From Gemmiger_A avium (GTDB taxonomy: Bacteria > Bacillota > Clostridia > Oscillospirales > Ruminococcaceae), in NCBI GenBank assembly GCA_019114585.1, contig DXFE01000107.1, forward strand, positions 1 to 44,564: a stretch of DNA of 44,564 nt, written 5' to 3'. Under the pieces are notes generated by a model. The model was not told where the DNA came from. It made no database searches and saw only the letters and a list, made by a program, of their open reading frames with translations. Shown piece after piece: positions 30,338 through 38,867 of the stretch (position 1 is its first letter; every line of letters starts with the position of its first letter). A program made the position numbers and the translations under genes.

Positions 30338-32158
30338 ATGTCAGCTATTCTTCCCTTGGTCAGGGCCGGTATGTTTTTTCTGTGCATGGCTGGATGGTGG
30401 CTGTGGCTGAATCAGTATATGAACATGCCTGTTGCCCTGACGCCGGTTGTCAGCTTCTGCAGCATTGGCTGCATCCTGTATCTGGCAGGCTTGCTCAATG
30501 TGCTGATGCCTGTACAGATTGTGCTCTATCTGGGCGGTCTTGCTATTTTGATTGTCGCGCTGGTCCGCCGGTTCCGCACGGTTCTGACGTCCTTTTTGCG
30601 CCCGTCCATGATCCTGTTCACCCTGTGCTGGGGTTGGACGATCCTGCGTTTTCGCGGTGCTCTTCTTCAGGGACACGACGATTTTGCCCATTGGGGCATC
30701 GTGGCAAAGCGGCTGATTTCCACCGGCCACCTTGCCAATACCGCCACTACCGCCGTGGAGTATCTCGACTATCCTCCCGCTACGGCTCTGTGGATCAAAT
30801 TTTACTGCAACCTTGTAGGCACTTCGGACGGCACCATGCTGATGGCGCAGGCGCTGTTGGCTGTGGCCTGTGCCTTTGCGGTGGCCGCTCTGGCAAAGAA
30901 CAGGGCCCAGGGGTTCATCGCGGCCGGTGTGGCACTGGTTCCTTTGAGCTGTGGCCTTGTATATGGCTCATTAATGGTGGACGGTCTTTTGACCATGCTG
31001 GGTGTAGCGGCAATCGCCGCCGCAATTGCTCAGCGCAGAAGCAGCCGTCCGGAACTGGCCGCGGTTGTTGCCGCACCTATCCTGGGATTTCTGGCCATAA
31101 CCAAAAACAGCGGTGTCTTTCTGGCAATACTGGCCGGTCTGCTGATCCTGGCCATTCTGTGGAAGCCTCATACATCCCTGCGCCGCCGTGCCGCAGATGC
31201 TGTGGCCGCTCTGGCTTTTCCCACAGTTCTGTGGTATTTGTGGGGGCAGCATATCCGTCTGGTCTATCCGGATGGGATGGAAAGCAAACATGCCGTGGAT
31301 GCTGCTGCCTACCAGGCCAATCTGGCCGCCAAATCTCCGGAAGACCTGGCGCAGTTTTGGCAGTCTTTTGTTGCCTACTGGCAGGATTTCTCCCACTACG
31401 AGAACGTACTGTACTGGTTTGTCCCCCTGGCCATCTGCATTCTGGCCGTGATTTTGTGGCGCAGCGGGCGGATTCGCGGCGGTCAGGCTGCCATTGCCTG
31501 TTGTGCGGCGCTTGGCGGAACCGCTATTTATACCGTTGGCCTGGCTTTTACTTACATCTTCTCGATGCCCGTTGCGGAAATGCTGGTTTTGGCCAGCATC
31601 GGCCGGTATTCTCTTACCTTTTCCCTGCTGGTTGCAGGCGGGGGTGGAATCCTGTATCTGGCAAGCTGCCCCACCTCACAAAAGAGGGCTTTCCGGTGGG
31701 GTGAAACCGCTGTTGCCGTAGTTCTCTGCCTTGCTTTCATCAACACGTGGGGTGGATTTGGTAAATTTTACAATCGCTCCGGTTATGATCAGAGCGAACA
31801 GATTCCCTGGCTGGAGTTCAAACAGGAATACGGGCTTCCGGATGGGGCCAAATACGTAATATACACCGGCGATACCCCGGTGGATACCTGGGCAGACACA
31901 TTTGTTGCCCGCTATGTTTTCAATACCGACACCCTTTATTTCTGGGTGGACAAGGACGGGCCTCTGGATCTGGACACCATCTGTTATCAGTATGAGTATT
32001 TGCTGTTCTGGGGCAGTGATGAAAGCAGCCGCCAGCTGTTGAGTGATTGGGGGTTCGACCCGGATACCCGCTGGATTGAAACCCGGCTGTTTTTGGCCCG
32101 GCGGGATGAATACCTGAAAAACGGCACTCCTCTTCCGGAAAGTTCTCTGCCCTCCTGA
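30338..32158 (+). CDS. Large multi-pass membrane protein, probable GT-C glycosyltransferase
   Basis: 606-residue protein with about twelve hydrophobic helices and a ~140-residue soluble C-terminal domain. In the first large loop, QGHDDFAHWGIVAKRL and then YLDYPPATALWIKFY resemble the loop-1 Asp and P-P-containing motif of GT-C enzymes that use polyprenyl-phosphate sugars. No precise family can be named. ATG 30338 is chosen over 30326 because GAGGTG lies 5 nt before it, whereas the first ATG overlaps that site. Codon use is clearly more AT-rich (many TTT, GTT, CTT, GCT) than in its neighbours, hinting at later acquisition. It is a single-gene unit with terminators on both sides; no good promoter is seen. 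Confidence 0.7.
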   Translation: MSAILPLVRAGMFFLCMAGWWLWLNQYMNMPVALTPVVSFCSIGCILYLAGLLNVLMPVQIVLYLGGLAILIVALVRRFRTVLTSFLRPSMILFTLCWGWTILRFRGALLQGHDDFAHWGIVAKRLISTGHLANTATTAVEYLDYPPATALWIKFYCNLVGTSDGTMLMAQALLAVACAFAVAALAKNRAQGFIAAGVALVPLSCGLVYGSLMVDGLLTMLGVAAIAAAIAQRRSSRPELAAVVAAPILGFLAITKNSGVFLAILAGLLILAILWKPHTSLRRRAADAVAALAFPTVLWYLWGQHIRLVYPDGMESKHAVDAAAYQANLAAKSPEDLAQFWQSFVAYWQDFSHYENVLYWFVPLAICILAVILWRSGRIRGGQAAIACCAALGGTAIYTVGLAFTYIFSMPVAEMLVLASIGRYSLTFSLLVAGGGGILYLASCPTSQKRAFRWGETAVAVVLCLAFINTWGGFGKFYNRSGYDQSEQIPWLEFKQEYGLPDGAKYVIYTGDTPVDTWADTFVARYVFNTDTLYFWVDKDGPLDLDTICYQYEYLLFWGSDESSRQLLSDWGFDPDTRWIETRLFLARRDEYLKNGTPLPESSLPS

Positions 32159-32184
32159 TTCTTCCGTATCACGACAACATATTG

Positions 32185-32227
32185 AAAAAGCTTCTTTCTT
32201 TGCCTGTGTAAAGGAAGAAGCTTTTTT
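32185..32227 (+). terminator. Terminator of the large membrane protein
   Basis: 12-bp stem AAAAAGCTTCTT/AAGAAGCTTTTT extended by a G-U and a C-G pair, arms from 32185 and to 32226, ending in a T-run. Confidence 0.85.
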
Positions 32228-32268
32228 ATGGTTGTTCTTTCTGTCTTATCCTAAAGAGCCGGCACAGC

Positions 32269-32307
32269 AAAACACCCCTGGGATGCATGGCATCTCAGGG
32301 GTGTTTT
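32269..32307 (-). terminator. Bidirectional terminator
   Basis: 12-bp stem (32269-32280 with 32296-32307), then an inner 5-bp stem GATGC-ATG-GCATC. A4/T4 ends on both sides. It ends the 99-residue gene on the minus strand and backs up the plus-strand terminator. Confidence 0.85.
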
Positions 32308-32327
32308 CTGTTTGTTCAGGCACTTGT

Positions 32328-32627
32328 TTACTTTTTGGCGGGTTCTTCTTTCAGCGCGCGCTCCAGCCACATGGTGCCGATCTCCAGGGCGGTGTACAGC
32401 CCGGTTTTGGAGCTCTGCTTCATGATGCGCTCCGGCAGGGGCTTGGAAGCGTTGGTGGACAGCAGCACCACATGAATCTTATCGGCTACCTGCACGCCGT
32501 TTTCCTCTTTGGTGGTGAGCACCTGCATGAACACCACATAGGGATCGCTCAGGCTGCCGTAATAGATCTCATTCTTGCTGCGGACCAGGGGACGGCCTTT
32601 ATAGGTAAGTTTGGGTTCAAACGCCAT
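32328..32627 (-). CDS. Small conserved-looking protein, unknown
   Basis: 99-residue soluble protein, MAFEPKLTYKGRPLVRSKNEIYYG at the start. It contains alternating beta-like segments (YVVFMQVLTTKE, KIHVVLLSTN) and a C-terminal helix ending in KK. No family was recognised. The start is ATG 32625-32627, with GGAG 10 nt upstream; ATG/GTG codons further upstream sit too close to that site. It has its own promoter, which overlaps the end of the DUF2304 gene, and its own terminator, so it is a separate unit downstream of the glycan locus. Confidence 0.72.
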   Translation of the reverse strand: MAFEPKLTYKGRPLVRSKNEIYYGSLSDPYVVFMQVLTTKEENGVQVADKIHVVLLSTNASKPLPERIMKQSSKTGLYTALEIGTMWLERALKEEPAKK

Positions 32628-32665
32628 TCTCATCACGCTCCATCTCGGTTTAAAGTATCTAAATC

Positions 32666-32694
32666 AGTATACCACATTTGCGGCCGCATTACAA
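32666..32694 (-). promoter_or_regulatory. Promoter of the 99-residue gene
   Basis: Minus strand TTGTAA (32689-32694), 17-nt spacer, TATACT (32666-32671) with TGG before it. The -35 box includes the stop codon of the DUF2304 gene. Confidence 0.78.
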
Positions 32695-33051
32695 ATCGTC
32701 TTTTTCCCGCTCGATCTTTTCCTCGTTGAGCGCCACCTTTTGGGTCAGGGCCCGTATCTTGGAATCCATCTGGCTGAGCTGAATGCTCATAAAAAATTGT
32801 TTTACAAGTAGTATAAATATGATAGCAAGATACACAACATTAATCGGGCTCTGGAAACGGAATACATTCGACACCCAATAGGCCACCTGCGGCACAAGGC
32901 TCAGGATAAACATGAAAAAGGCAAACAGAAGCCAGAAGATGCTGTCCTCGATCTGCATGCGGGCCTGCCGCACCCGGCGCAGCACAAACGCCACCGTTAT
33001 CAGGCTGCCCAGCACCAGCACCAGGCGGATCTGCCAACTGATCCCCAACAT
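32689..33051 (-). CDS. DUF2304 membrane protein
   Basis: 120-residue protein with three hydrophobic helices (about 8-26, 37-58, 68-90) and a charged C-terminal coiled coil. The pattern, with MLGISWQIRLVLV at the start and IEDSIFWLLFAFFM in the middle, fits DUF2304, small membrane proteins usually found beside a dolichyl-phosphate-mannose-synthase-like GT2, which is the gene 3 nt upstream here. It is probably a membrane partner or flipping helper of that enzyme. AAAGGAG lies before ATG 33049-33051. Confidence 0.85.
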   Translation of the reverse strand: MLGISWQIRLVLVLGSLITVAFVLRRVRQARMQIEDSIFWLLFAFFMFILSLVPQVAYWVSNVFRFQSPINVVYLAIIFILLVKQFFMSIQLSQMDSKIRALTQKVALNEEKIEREKDDL

Positions 33052-33054
33052 TGC

Positions 33055-33774
33055 TTACACGCTCCTTTCAGCATAGGGGCTGTCGGTATCCCGTTTGCGG
33101 AACCACTGGATCAGCAGAATCGACAGGCCCATCTTGGTCATATATTCCACACTGCGCACAAAGTTCAGGTAACTCTTGCCGGCGGTGCGTTCCCCCATCT
33201 CCACCTGAACCTCCCGCACAACGGCGCCGTTTTTGATCAGGTAGCTGATGGTATCCGGCTCCGGCCCATAGTTTAGGTTGGTGCTGAATTCCTCCAGCAT
33301 GGCCCGGTTGAACATCCGCATGCCGCTGGTGGGATCGCAGATGGCCTGCCCGGTGGTCAGCCGGATAGCCCAGCTGATCAGATAACTGCCCAGCATCCGC
33401 AGGCTTTTGGGTTTACGCACAGTTAAAAATCGACTTCCTATTACAATATCGGCCCCTTCTTCCAGCTTGTCCAGCATGGGCTGGATGTACTCGGGCCGAT
33501 GCTGACCGTCCGCGTCGAACTGCAGCGCGCAGTCATAGCCATTTTCGGCGGCATAACGCAGGCCTGTCTGGAATGCGCCTGCCAACCCCAGGTTTACCGG
33601 CAGGTCGATCATCCGGTACCCGTGGCGGCGGCAGAGGGCCGCGGTGTGATCCCGGCTGCCGTCGTTGATCACCACATAATCATACTGCGGATAGCGGGCA
33701 ACCAGGTCATCCACTACCCGCACGATGTTCTCCTGCTCGTTGAAAGCGGGAATCACGATCAATAGCTTTGCCAT
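33055..33774 (-). CDS. GT2 glycosyltransferase, polyprenyl-phosphate-sugar synthase type
   Basis: 239-residue GT-A enzyme. VIPAFNEQENI at the start, VINDGSRDHT, NLGLAGAFQTGLR, and FDADGQHRPEY with the DxD-type metal site are typical of DPM1/ArnC-like synthases. These put mannose or another sugar on polyprenyl phosphate for outside GT-C enzymes. No membrane helices beyond an amphipathic C-terminus. The DUF2304 neighbour supports membrane work. AAGGAAGGG lies before ATG 33772-33774. It could supply the GT-C-like proteins in this window; this is inference. Confidence 0.9.
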   Translation of the reverse strand: MAKLLIVIPAFNEQENIVRVVDDLVARYPQYDYVVINDGSRDHTAALCRRHGYRMIDLPVNLGLAGAFQTGLRYAAENGYDCALQFDADGQHRPEYIQPMLDKLEEGADIVIGSRFLTVRKPKSLRMLGSYLISWAIRLTTGQAICDPTSGMRMFNRAMLEEFSTNLNYGPEPDTISYLIKNGAVVREVQVEMGERTAGKSYLNFVRSVEYMTKMGLSILLIQWFRKRDTDSPYAERSV

Positions 33775-33799
33775 ACTTTCCCTTCCTTTTGCAAACGGG

Positions 33800-34945
33800 T
33801 CATTTTGTGCCGGCCAGTTCCAGCAGCCGGGCGGTCACCGCGTTCCAGGTAAACCGCTCCTCCAGCCTTTGCCCGGTCAGGCGGGCTGCCTGATGCCGCC
33901 AGGCTTCATCCGTCAGGCAGCGGGTCAGCGCTGCTCTCAGGCTTGTCTCCTCTACCCCGTCCAGCTGCACGCCGTACCGCTCGTCCGGCAACAGTTCATC
34001 GCTGCCGCCGGTGCGGGTGGTCAGAATGGGGCAGCCGCAGGCCGCCGCCTCCAGAAAGGTGGTGGGGAAACCCTCGGCGTAGTAGGTGGGCAGGCAGTAC
34101 AGCTGGGCCTGGGCCAGCAGCTGCATGGCCTGGGCGTAGGGCACCGAACCTGCCAGGTACACACCGGACGGGCAGTCCTCCCGCAGCCGGGGCAGCAGCG
34201 GGCCGTCACCGGCCACCACCAGGCTGCAGCCCGCAGGCGCGGCGGCGGAAAAAGCCCGGATCAGTTCGGCCACACCTTTTTCCGGGATAACGCGCCCCAG
34301 ATAGACCGCCAGCTTCTGATCGGCGGGCAGGCCCAGCTTTTCGCGCCAGTCCACCCGGTCGGGGGCATTGGCCAGCGCGCGCACCTCCGCCGGGTCCACC
34401 GCATTGTACAGCTGGCCTTCGGCCTGGATACCGAAGTGCGCCAGCCAGCAGCAGACCGCCTGGCTGACCCCAAAGAAACGGGGCCGGCAGGCCTTGAGGA
34501 AAGCCGCGGCCATATGCTCGTAGCAGGCGCCGGCGGCGTTCAGCAGCCCATTGCCCATGGGCAGATGGCCGGTGGAGTGATCCACCAAAACAGCCGGGAT
34601 CCGCCGACGGCGGCACTGGTACGCCGCGTACAGACTGCTCACATAAAACCGGGTATTGATGAGGCACAGGTCGATGGGCTGCTTCCACAATTTGCGGGTG
34701 AGCGCTTTCATCCGGCGGCCGGGACGCAGCACCGGGAACCGGCCGTTCATCAGCGGCCAGACCGGCAGGCGCAGGATGCGGATGCCATACACGTCGGTCT
34801 CTTCCTCGGGCAGGCCCGGCAGCGCGCTGGTGACCACCAGAGCGGTGTGCCCGGCCGCCACGACCCGGCGGGCCAGGTTAAAGGTATACCGCTCCACCCC
34901 GCCCACAGTGGGCAGATACTGGGCGGAGAAAAAGCAGATGGTCAC
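33800..34945 (-). CDS. GT4 glycosyltransferase (GT-B fold)
   Basis: 381-residue retaining glycosyltransferase. The N-terminal domain begins ICFFSAQYLPTVGGVERYTFNL, the acceptor-side GGVE loop. The C-terminal nucleotide-sugar domain has VYLGRVIPEKGVAELI, LVVAGDGPLLPRL and PTYYAEGFPTTFLEAAACG, the EX7E motif region. It adds one sugar to a lipid-linked surface glycan in the cytoplasm. The start is GTG 34943-34945 with AAAGGAGG 9 nt upstream. It lies between the GT2-GtrA fusion and the GT2 gene in one operon. Confidence 0.92.
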   Translation of the reverse strand: MTICFFSAQYLPTVGGVERYTFNLARRVVAAGHTALVVTSALPGLPEEETDVYGIRILRLPVWPLMNGRFPVLRPGRRMKALTRKLWKQPIDLCLINTRFYVSSLYAAYQCRRRRIPAVLVDHSTGHLPMGNGLLNAAGACYEHMAAAFLKACRPRFFGVSQAVCCWLAHFGIQAEGQLYNAVDPAEVRALANAPDRVDWREKLGLPADQKLAVYLGRVIPEKGVAELIRAFSAAAPAGCSLVVAGDGPLLPRLREDCPSGVYLAGSVPYAQAMQLLAQAQLYCLPTYYAEGFPTTFLEAAACGCPILTTRTGGSDELLPDERYGVQLDGVEETSLRAALTRCLTDEAWRHQAARLTGQRLEERFTWNAVTARLLELAGTK

Positions 34946-34969
34946 CGCTGCGGGCCTCCTTTCGCGCTG

Positions 34970-36046
34970 TCAGGCTTTTTTCTTGTAGACGAACTCCCGC
35001 TGGATCTGGAAGCTGATAAAGAACAGCACCATATCCACCACAATCTTGACCGGCAGTTCCGCGCCCACCGGATTGCCAAGCAGCGTAACGGTAATCAGGC
35101 TTACCAGACCGGCACTGGCCAGCATCTGGATCACAGCCAGAATAAAGTAGCGGACCACGGCTTGCCTGTGCCCGGCCTGGCTGTGGAACACCACCCGGTG
35201 GTTCAGGTAATAGTTATAGGTGGCCGAACAGACCCGGGCCAGCGCAGTACAGGCAAAGATGGCCATTTTCGGGTCAGCAAACAAGGGTTTGAGCAGCCAG
35301 ATCAACAGGGTGAACAGCGCCAGATCCAGCACGCTGGAAGACAGGCTGGAGAACAAAAACTTGCCGAAGATGGCATAGATACGGGCGGAATCCCGCAGCG
35401 GGTGGAAGTGGGAGGTGTGATTCTCCTTGGAATCGTAGATGGTCTGGATGGGCAGTTCCCGGATGGGAAGCCGGTCCTTTGTTTCGATGAGCATATTGCT
35501 CTCAAACTCAAACCGCTCCCCCGCCACGTTCATGAGCCGGCGCATAAAGGTGGTGGGCACGCCGCGCAGGCCGGTCTGGGTATCGCTGACCGACACCCCG
35601 CACAGAGACCGGAACATAAAGCAGGTAATTTTATTGCCGTACCGGCTTTTGAACGGCACACCCGCGTCGTCAAAATCCCGGCAGCCCAGCAGCAGACTGT
35701 CCGGATGGGCGCACATTTCCTGCATGAAGCGCAGAATATCCGGCACCGAGTGCTGCCCGTCGGAATCGGCGGTAATGGCGCCGGGGGCATCCGGCCAGAC
35801 GTTCAGGCAATGGTTGAAGGCAGTTTTCAGCGCACGGCCCTTGCCCAGGTTTACCGCATGGCGCAGCACCGTGCAGCCCTGCTCTTCCGCTTCGTCAAAA
35901 TAGTGCCGGTAGCTCTGGGAACTGCCGTCGTCCACCAGCAGGATGCGGCGGATGCCCGCCTGCCTCATTTCCCCCAGCAGGGTAGGCAGACGGTCGTCCG
36001 GTTCCAGGGAAGGAATAATCACCGGTACGTCAAGATAATCGAACAT
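34970..36046 (-). CDS. GT2-GtrA fusion glycosyltransferase
   Basis: 358-residue two-domain protein. Residues 1 to about 225 are a GT2 enzyme: VIIPSLEPDDRL, LVDDGSS, NLGKGRALKTAFN, ADSDGQHSV and DTQTGLRG. From about 230 to the end there are four membrane helices of the GtrA family (KFLFSSLSSSVLDLALF, YNYYLNHRVVF), small proteins thought to flip polyprenyl-phosphate sugars. The fusion would make and flip the same lipid-linked sugar. AAAAGGAG lies before ATG 36044-36046. It is downstream of the DUF2142 gene in the same operon. Confidence 0.92.
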   Translation of the reverse strand: MFDYLDVPVIIPSLEPDDRLPTLLGEMRQAGIRRILLVDDGSSQSYRHYFDEAEEQGCTVLRHAVNLGKGRALKTAFNHCLNVWPDAPGAITADSDGQHSVPDILRFMQEMCAHPDSLLLGCRDFDDAGVPFKSRYGNKITCFMFRSLCGVSVSDTQTGLRGVPTTFMRRLMNVAGERFEFESNMLIETKDRLPIRELPIQTIYDSKENHTSHFHPLRDSARIYAIFGKFLFSSLSSSVLDLALFTLLIWLLKPLFADPKMAIFACTALARVCSATYNYYLNHRVVFHSQAGHRQAVVRYFILAVIQMLASAGLVSLITVTLLGNPVGAELPVKIVVDMVLFFISFQIQREFVYKKKA

Positions 36047-36073
36047 AGATTTCTCCTTTTATTATGCACCCGT

Positions 36074-38227
36074 TTACCGGGCCAGCACCGCAAGAAATAC
36101 ATTCAGCAGCACCCCCGCGTCCACCAGCACAAACGCCAGCACCAGGCCATGGGCGCTGCCCGCAGCCAGGCGGGGTTGTGCCGGCCGCAGCGCCAGCAGC
36201 GCCGCAGGCAGGAAACACAGCAGATACCGCCCCTGCAATCCGTACAGAGTGGTGTAATAGATCGGGGTCCAGACCAGGCAGCCGCCTACGGTAAGCCCCA
36301 GGCAGAACAGGCACAAAAGGCCTGTCCAGAGCCGGGCCCGCGCCGGCATCGGGGAACCTCCGCCCAGCAGCGCTGCCGCCAGCAGGCCGTACAGCACCAG
36401 CACCCAGCCCCAGGCCAGATCCAGGGTGTAATAGCTCAGGCTGCCGCCCACCAGGCTGCGGATATAGTGATCGGTGTTCTCCAGCAGAGTATTTACAAAG
36501 AGTTTCAGGGTTGTGCCCGGGTTGTGCAGAATGTAGCTCACGCTGTAGGTGGCCTTGTCCTGCTCAGCCACAAGCCCCTGGGTGGGGCCGCTCTCCGCAG
36601 GCGGTTCCTCTTCGGCTGCATCGGGTTCCGCGGCTTCTGCTTCCGGTTCTGTCACAGACTGCGCTGTGGATTCCGGCGCGGGAGAGACAGTCTGCTCGGG
36701 CTGCGCATCCGCCGGTGCGGCAGACACGCTGGAGGTATCGGTGGTCCAGATTCCTTCCAGCGTCAGCCGGTTGGTGGGCGACAGGCAGAACGCCAATACT
36801 GCCAACACCAGCACGCCCGCTTTGAACCAGTTCCCCCGCCGGCCGATGCGGGCAGCGGGTATCAGCAGCATCAGGGCGGCCAAGGGCAGATACACCATCT
36901 TGGCCGGGGCAAACAGCACCGGCAATATCGCCAGCGCCGCCAGATGCACCGGGCGAATCCGCTCAGCCGGGCCCCAGGCAGCATCCAGTACCAGGGCGGT
37001 AAAGGCAAACACCAGCCCCAGCAGCAGGCTGTCCCGGCTGAAAGAGGCAGCCAGATGCAGGGTCATGGGCAGCAGCGCAACGGCCAGGAATACCCGTTTG
37101 CCGAAAGGCGCCCGTTTGACTGCCCAGGCCGTCAGCAGGGCAAAGACCAGCAGATTGGCCAGCCGCCCCAGCAGCAGCGTGGGGGCAAAGCCCAGATGCA
37201 GCATATAGCCCAGCAGCACCGCCAGCCCGCTGACCAGGTACAGGGTATTGTCCGAACTGGCCTGCAGCTCATTATAACAAACGATCTGACCCAGCTTTTC
37301 ATCACTTCTGGAATCCAGCTGCCGCAGATATTCCCGCCAGGTAAAGACGGTGGTGTTGGCATCCTGCAGCAGCGGGCCCTGGTCGGTGGCCCGGCGGAAG
37401 GTTTCCTGGATGGGCACCGCGCCGATGGGATAACCGTCCGGCGCCAGGTGGGTGGAAATACGGGAGGCCAGGGTAAACGCCTGGTTGATGTGATACTGTT
37501 CATCCGGCACCGAATACGGGGGCAGCAGCATGGTGAACAGCAGCCCGAACGCCAGCACCAGCACAAAGCACAGCCGGTGCAGCGGCCAGGGCCGCGGCCC
37601 GGTAACTGCCGTCGCGCAAAGACAGATCAGCGCGGTGGCCAACAGGCCGAACGCCCAGAAATAGGCAGACACAAAACCGCCGATCTGCTCGGTAACGGCC
37701 AGCAGCGCCAGACTGCCGGACACAGGGGTATCCCCCAGATACAGCGTTCCATCCAGGCCGTCCGTGCCGAAGCCCACCGTGGCCTGTGCGCTGCCATCGG
37801 TGTACTCAGCGGTCAGAACCAGCCGGTAACGTTCGGCAGTACCTGCCGCTACCGGCGTGTCCAGCCCCATCACGGTGTATCCGTCCGGCACAAGATAGGC
37901 CAGATCACCGGTGCTGATGCTCAGCAATTCGCCGGTATCGTCGTTGTACAGTTCCAGATGCAGTGTTCCGGCACAGGTACCCTCCGCCCGCATCTGAAAG
38001 CCCAGGCCCACCAGCGGCCGGTCGGTGGTAAAGGTCTGGGTCAGCGGCTCGGTAAGAACAAGGCTCTGGTCATACTGATCGTTCAGCTTGATGCTCTGGC
38101 TCTTGCTCTGGGCAGGCAGCACTGCCGTAAGCCATATACAAGCCAGTATGCCCAGGCACAGCAGCGCCAGAAAGGCGATGCCCAGCGGCCGGCGATACCG
38201 CTTGCAGACAGACAAAACTCGGTTCAT
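36074..38227 (-). CDS. DUF2142 multi-pass membrane protein
   Basis: 717-residue integral membrane protein with about twelve helices. PPYSVPDEQYHINQAFTLA, with the acidic loop residues, marks DUF2142, a group of GT-C-like proteins in surface-glycan loci. A soluble beta-rich region (about residues 38-150) lies between helices 1 and 2. A long low-complexity loop rich in Pro, Ala and Glu (about 513-570) splits the C-terminal helices. The start is ATG 38225-38227 with AAGGAG 10 nt upstream; the frame stays open into kdsC only as shadow. It is likely to be the outside-acting sugar transferase fed by the GT2-GtrA fusion. It follows a terminator and may have its own promoter. Confidence 0.85.
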   Translation of the reverse strand: MNRVLSVCKRYRRPLGIAFLALLCLGILACIWLTAVLPAQSKSQSIKLNDQYDQSLVLTEPLTQTFTTDRPLVGLGFQMRAEGTCAGTLHLELYNDDTGELLSISTGDLAYLVPDGYTVMGLDTPVAAGTAERYRLVLTAEYTDGSAQATVGFGTDGLDGTLYLGDTPVSGSLALLAVTEQIGGFVSAYFWAFGLLATALICLCATAVTGPRPWPLHRLCFVLVLAFGLLFTMLLPPYSVPDEQYHINQAFTLASRISTHLAPDGYPIGAVPIQETFRRATDQGPLLQDANTTVFTWREYLRQLDSRSDEKLGQIVCYNELQASSDNTLYLVSGLAVLLGYMLHLGFAPTLLLGRLANLLVFALLTAWAVKRAPFGKRVFLAVALLPMTLHLAASFSRDSLLLGLVFAFTALVLDAAWGPAERIRPVHLAALAILPVLFAPAKMVYLPLAALMLLIPAARIGRRGNWFKAGVLVLAVLAFCLSPTNRLTLEGIWTTDTSSVSAAPADAQPEQTVSPAPESTAQSVTEPEAEAAEPDAAEEEPPAESGPTQGLVAEQDKATYSVSYILHNPGTTLKLFVNTLLENTDHYIRSLVGGSLSYYTLDLAWGWVLVLYGLLAAALLGGGSPMPARARLWTGLLCLFCLGLTVGGCLVWTPIYYTTLYGLQGRYLLCFLPAALLALRPAQPRLAAGSAHGLVLAFVLVDAGVLLNVFLAVLAR

Positions 38228-38261
38228 CCGCAGGATTCTCCTTAAGGTCGTGGATATTGAC

Positions 38262-38290
38262 AGTATACCATAGTTACAGGGAAAAAGAAA
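38262..38290 (-). promoter_or_regulatory. Candidate promoter of the DUF2142-GT operon
   Basis: Minus strand TGGTATACT gives an extended -10 (TATACT at 38262-38267); the -35 position holds only TTTCTT (38285-38290). It lies just after the kdsC terminator. Confidence 0.5.
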
Positions 38291-38316
38291 TAGCGCCCTG
38301 CCTTTGGCAGAGCGCT
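38282..38316 (-). terminator. Terminator of the Kdo operon (after kdsC)
   Basis: 11-bp stem with one G-U, arms 38306-38316 and 38292-38302, loop of 3, followed on the minus strand by ATTTCTTTTT. Confidence 0.82.
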
Positions 38317-38330
38317 GCATTTCGCTTTCT

Positions 38331-38846
38331 TTACTGGGCGCTGACCGGGCGGGGGCTGACCGTCTCCCACAGGCCGGCGGATTTGAGCCAGGCCTCGCAG
38401 AACTGGCGCACCGCCCCCTGTCCGCCCGGAAAGTCCGACACAAACTGACAGATTTCCCGTACCTCGGGGGCTGCATCGGCGGGGCAGGCCCGCACGCTGC
38501 ACAGGCACATGGCGGACAAATCGTTCAGATCGTCCCCCATATAGCCGGTTTCCGTCAGCGAAACTCCTGTTTCAGCCGCCAGCTGCCGCAGGGCAGCCGG
38601 CTTTTCCGAGATGCCCTGCACCACGCGGGCAATGCCCAGTTCGGCGGCCCGGTTTTCCACGATCCGGCTGCGGCGGCCGGTGAGAATGGCGATCTCCACC
38701 CCCGCCGACTGAAGCAGCTTGAGCCCCAGGCCGTCCTTGGCGGAAAAGCGCTTGCACATCTCCCCGTCCGGGCCCATATAGATGGCCCCGTCGGTGAGGG
38801 TTCCGTCTACATCCAATACCAGCAGGCGCATGGGTCGATAGTCCAT
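38331..38846 (-). CDS. kdsC: 3-deoxy-D-manno-octulosonate-8-phosphate phosphatase KdsC
   Basis: 171-residue HAD phosphatase without cap domain. It removes phosphate from Kdo-8-P to give Kdo. HAD motifs: LVLDVDGTLTDG (nucleophile Asp, KdsC-style), AILTGRRS, the Lys in ISEKPAAL, and GYMGDDLNDL. The spacing FSAKDGLGLKLL is typical of KdsC. AAGGAG lies before ATG 38844-38846. It is the last gene of kdsB-kdsA-kpsF-kdsC; the neighbours make the assignment firm. Confidence 0.93.
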   Translation of the reverse strand: MDYRPMRLLVLDVDGTLTDGAIYMGPDGEMCKRFSAKDGLGLKLLQSAGVEIAILTGRRSRIVENRAAELGIARVVQGISEKPAALRQLAAETGVSLTETGYMGDDLNDLSAMCLCSVRACPADAAPEVREICQFVSDFPGGQGAVRQFCEAWLKSAGLWETVSPRPVSAQ

Positions 38847-38867
38847 ACAAGGCTCCTTTCCGGCCGG

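Noticed and set aside
33725..38245. 1506-codon open frame on the plus strand
   Set aside because: Antisense shadow of the GT4, GT2-GtrA and DUF2142 genes; composition (Gln, His, Arg, Pro) is that of a reversed GC-rich gene.
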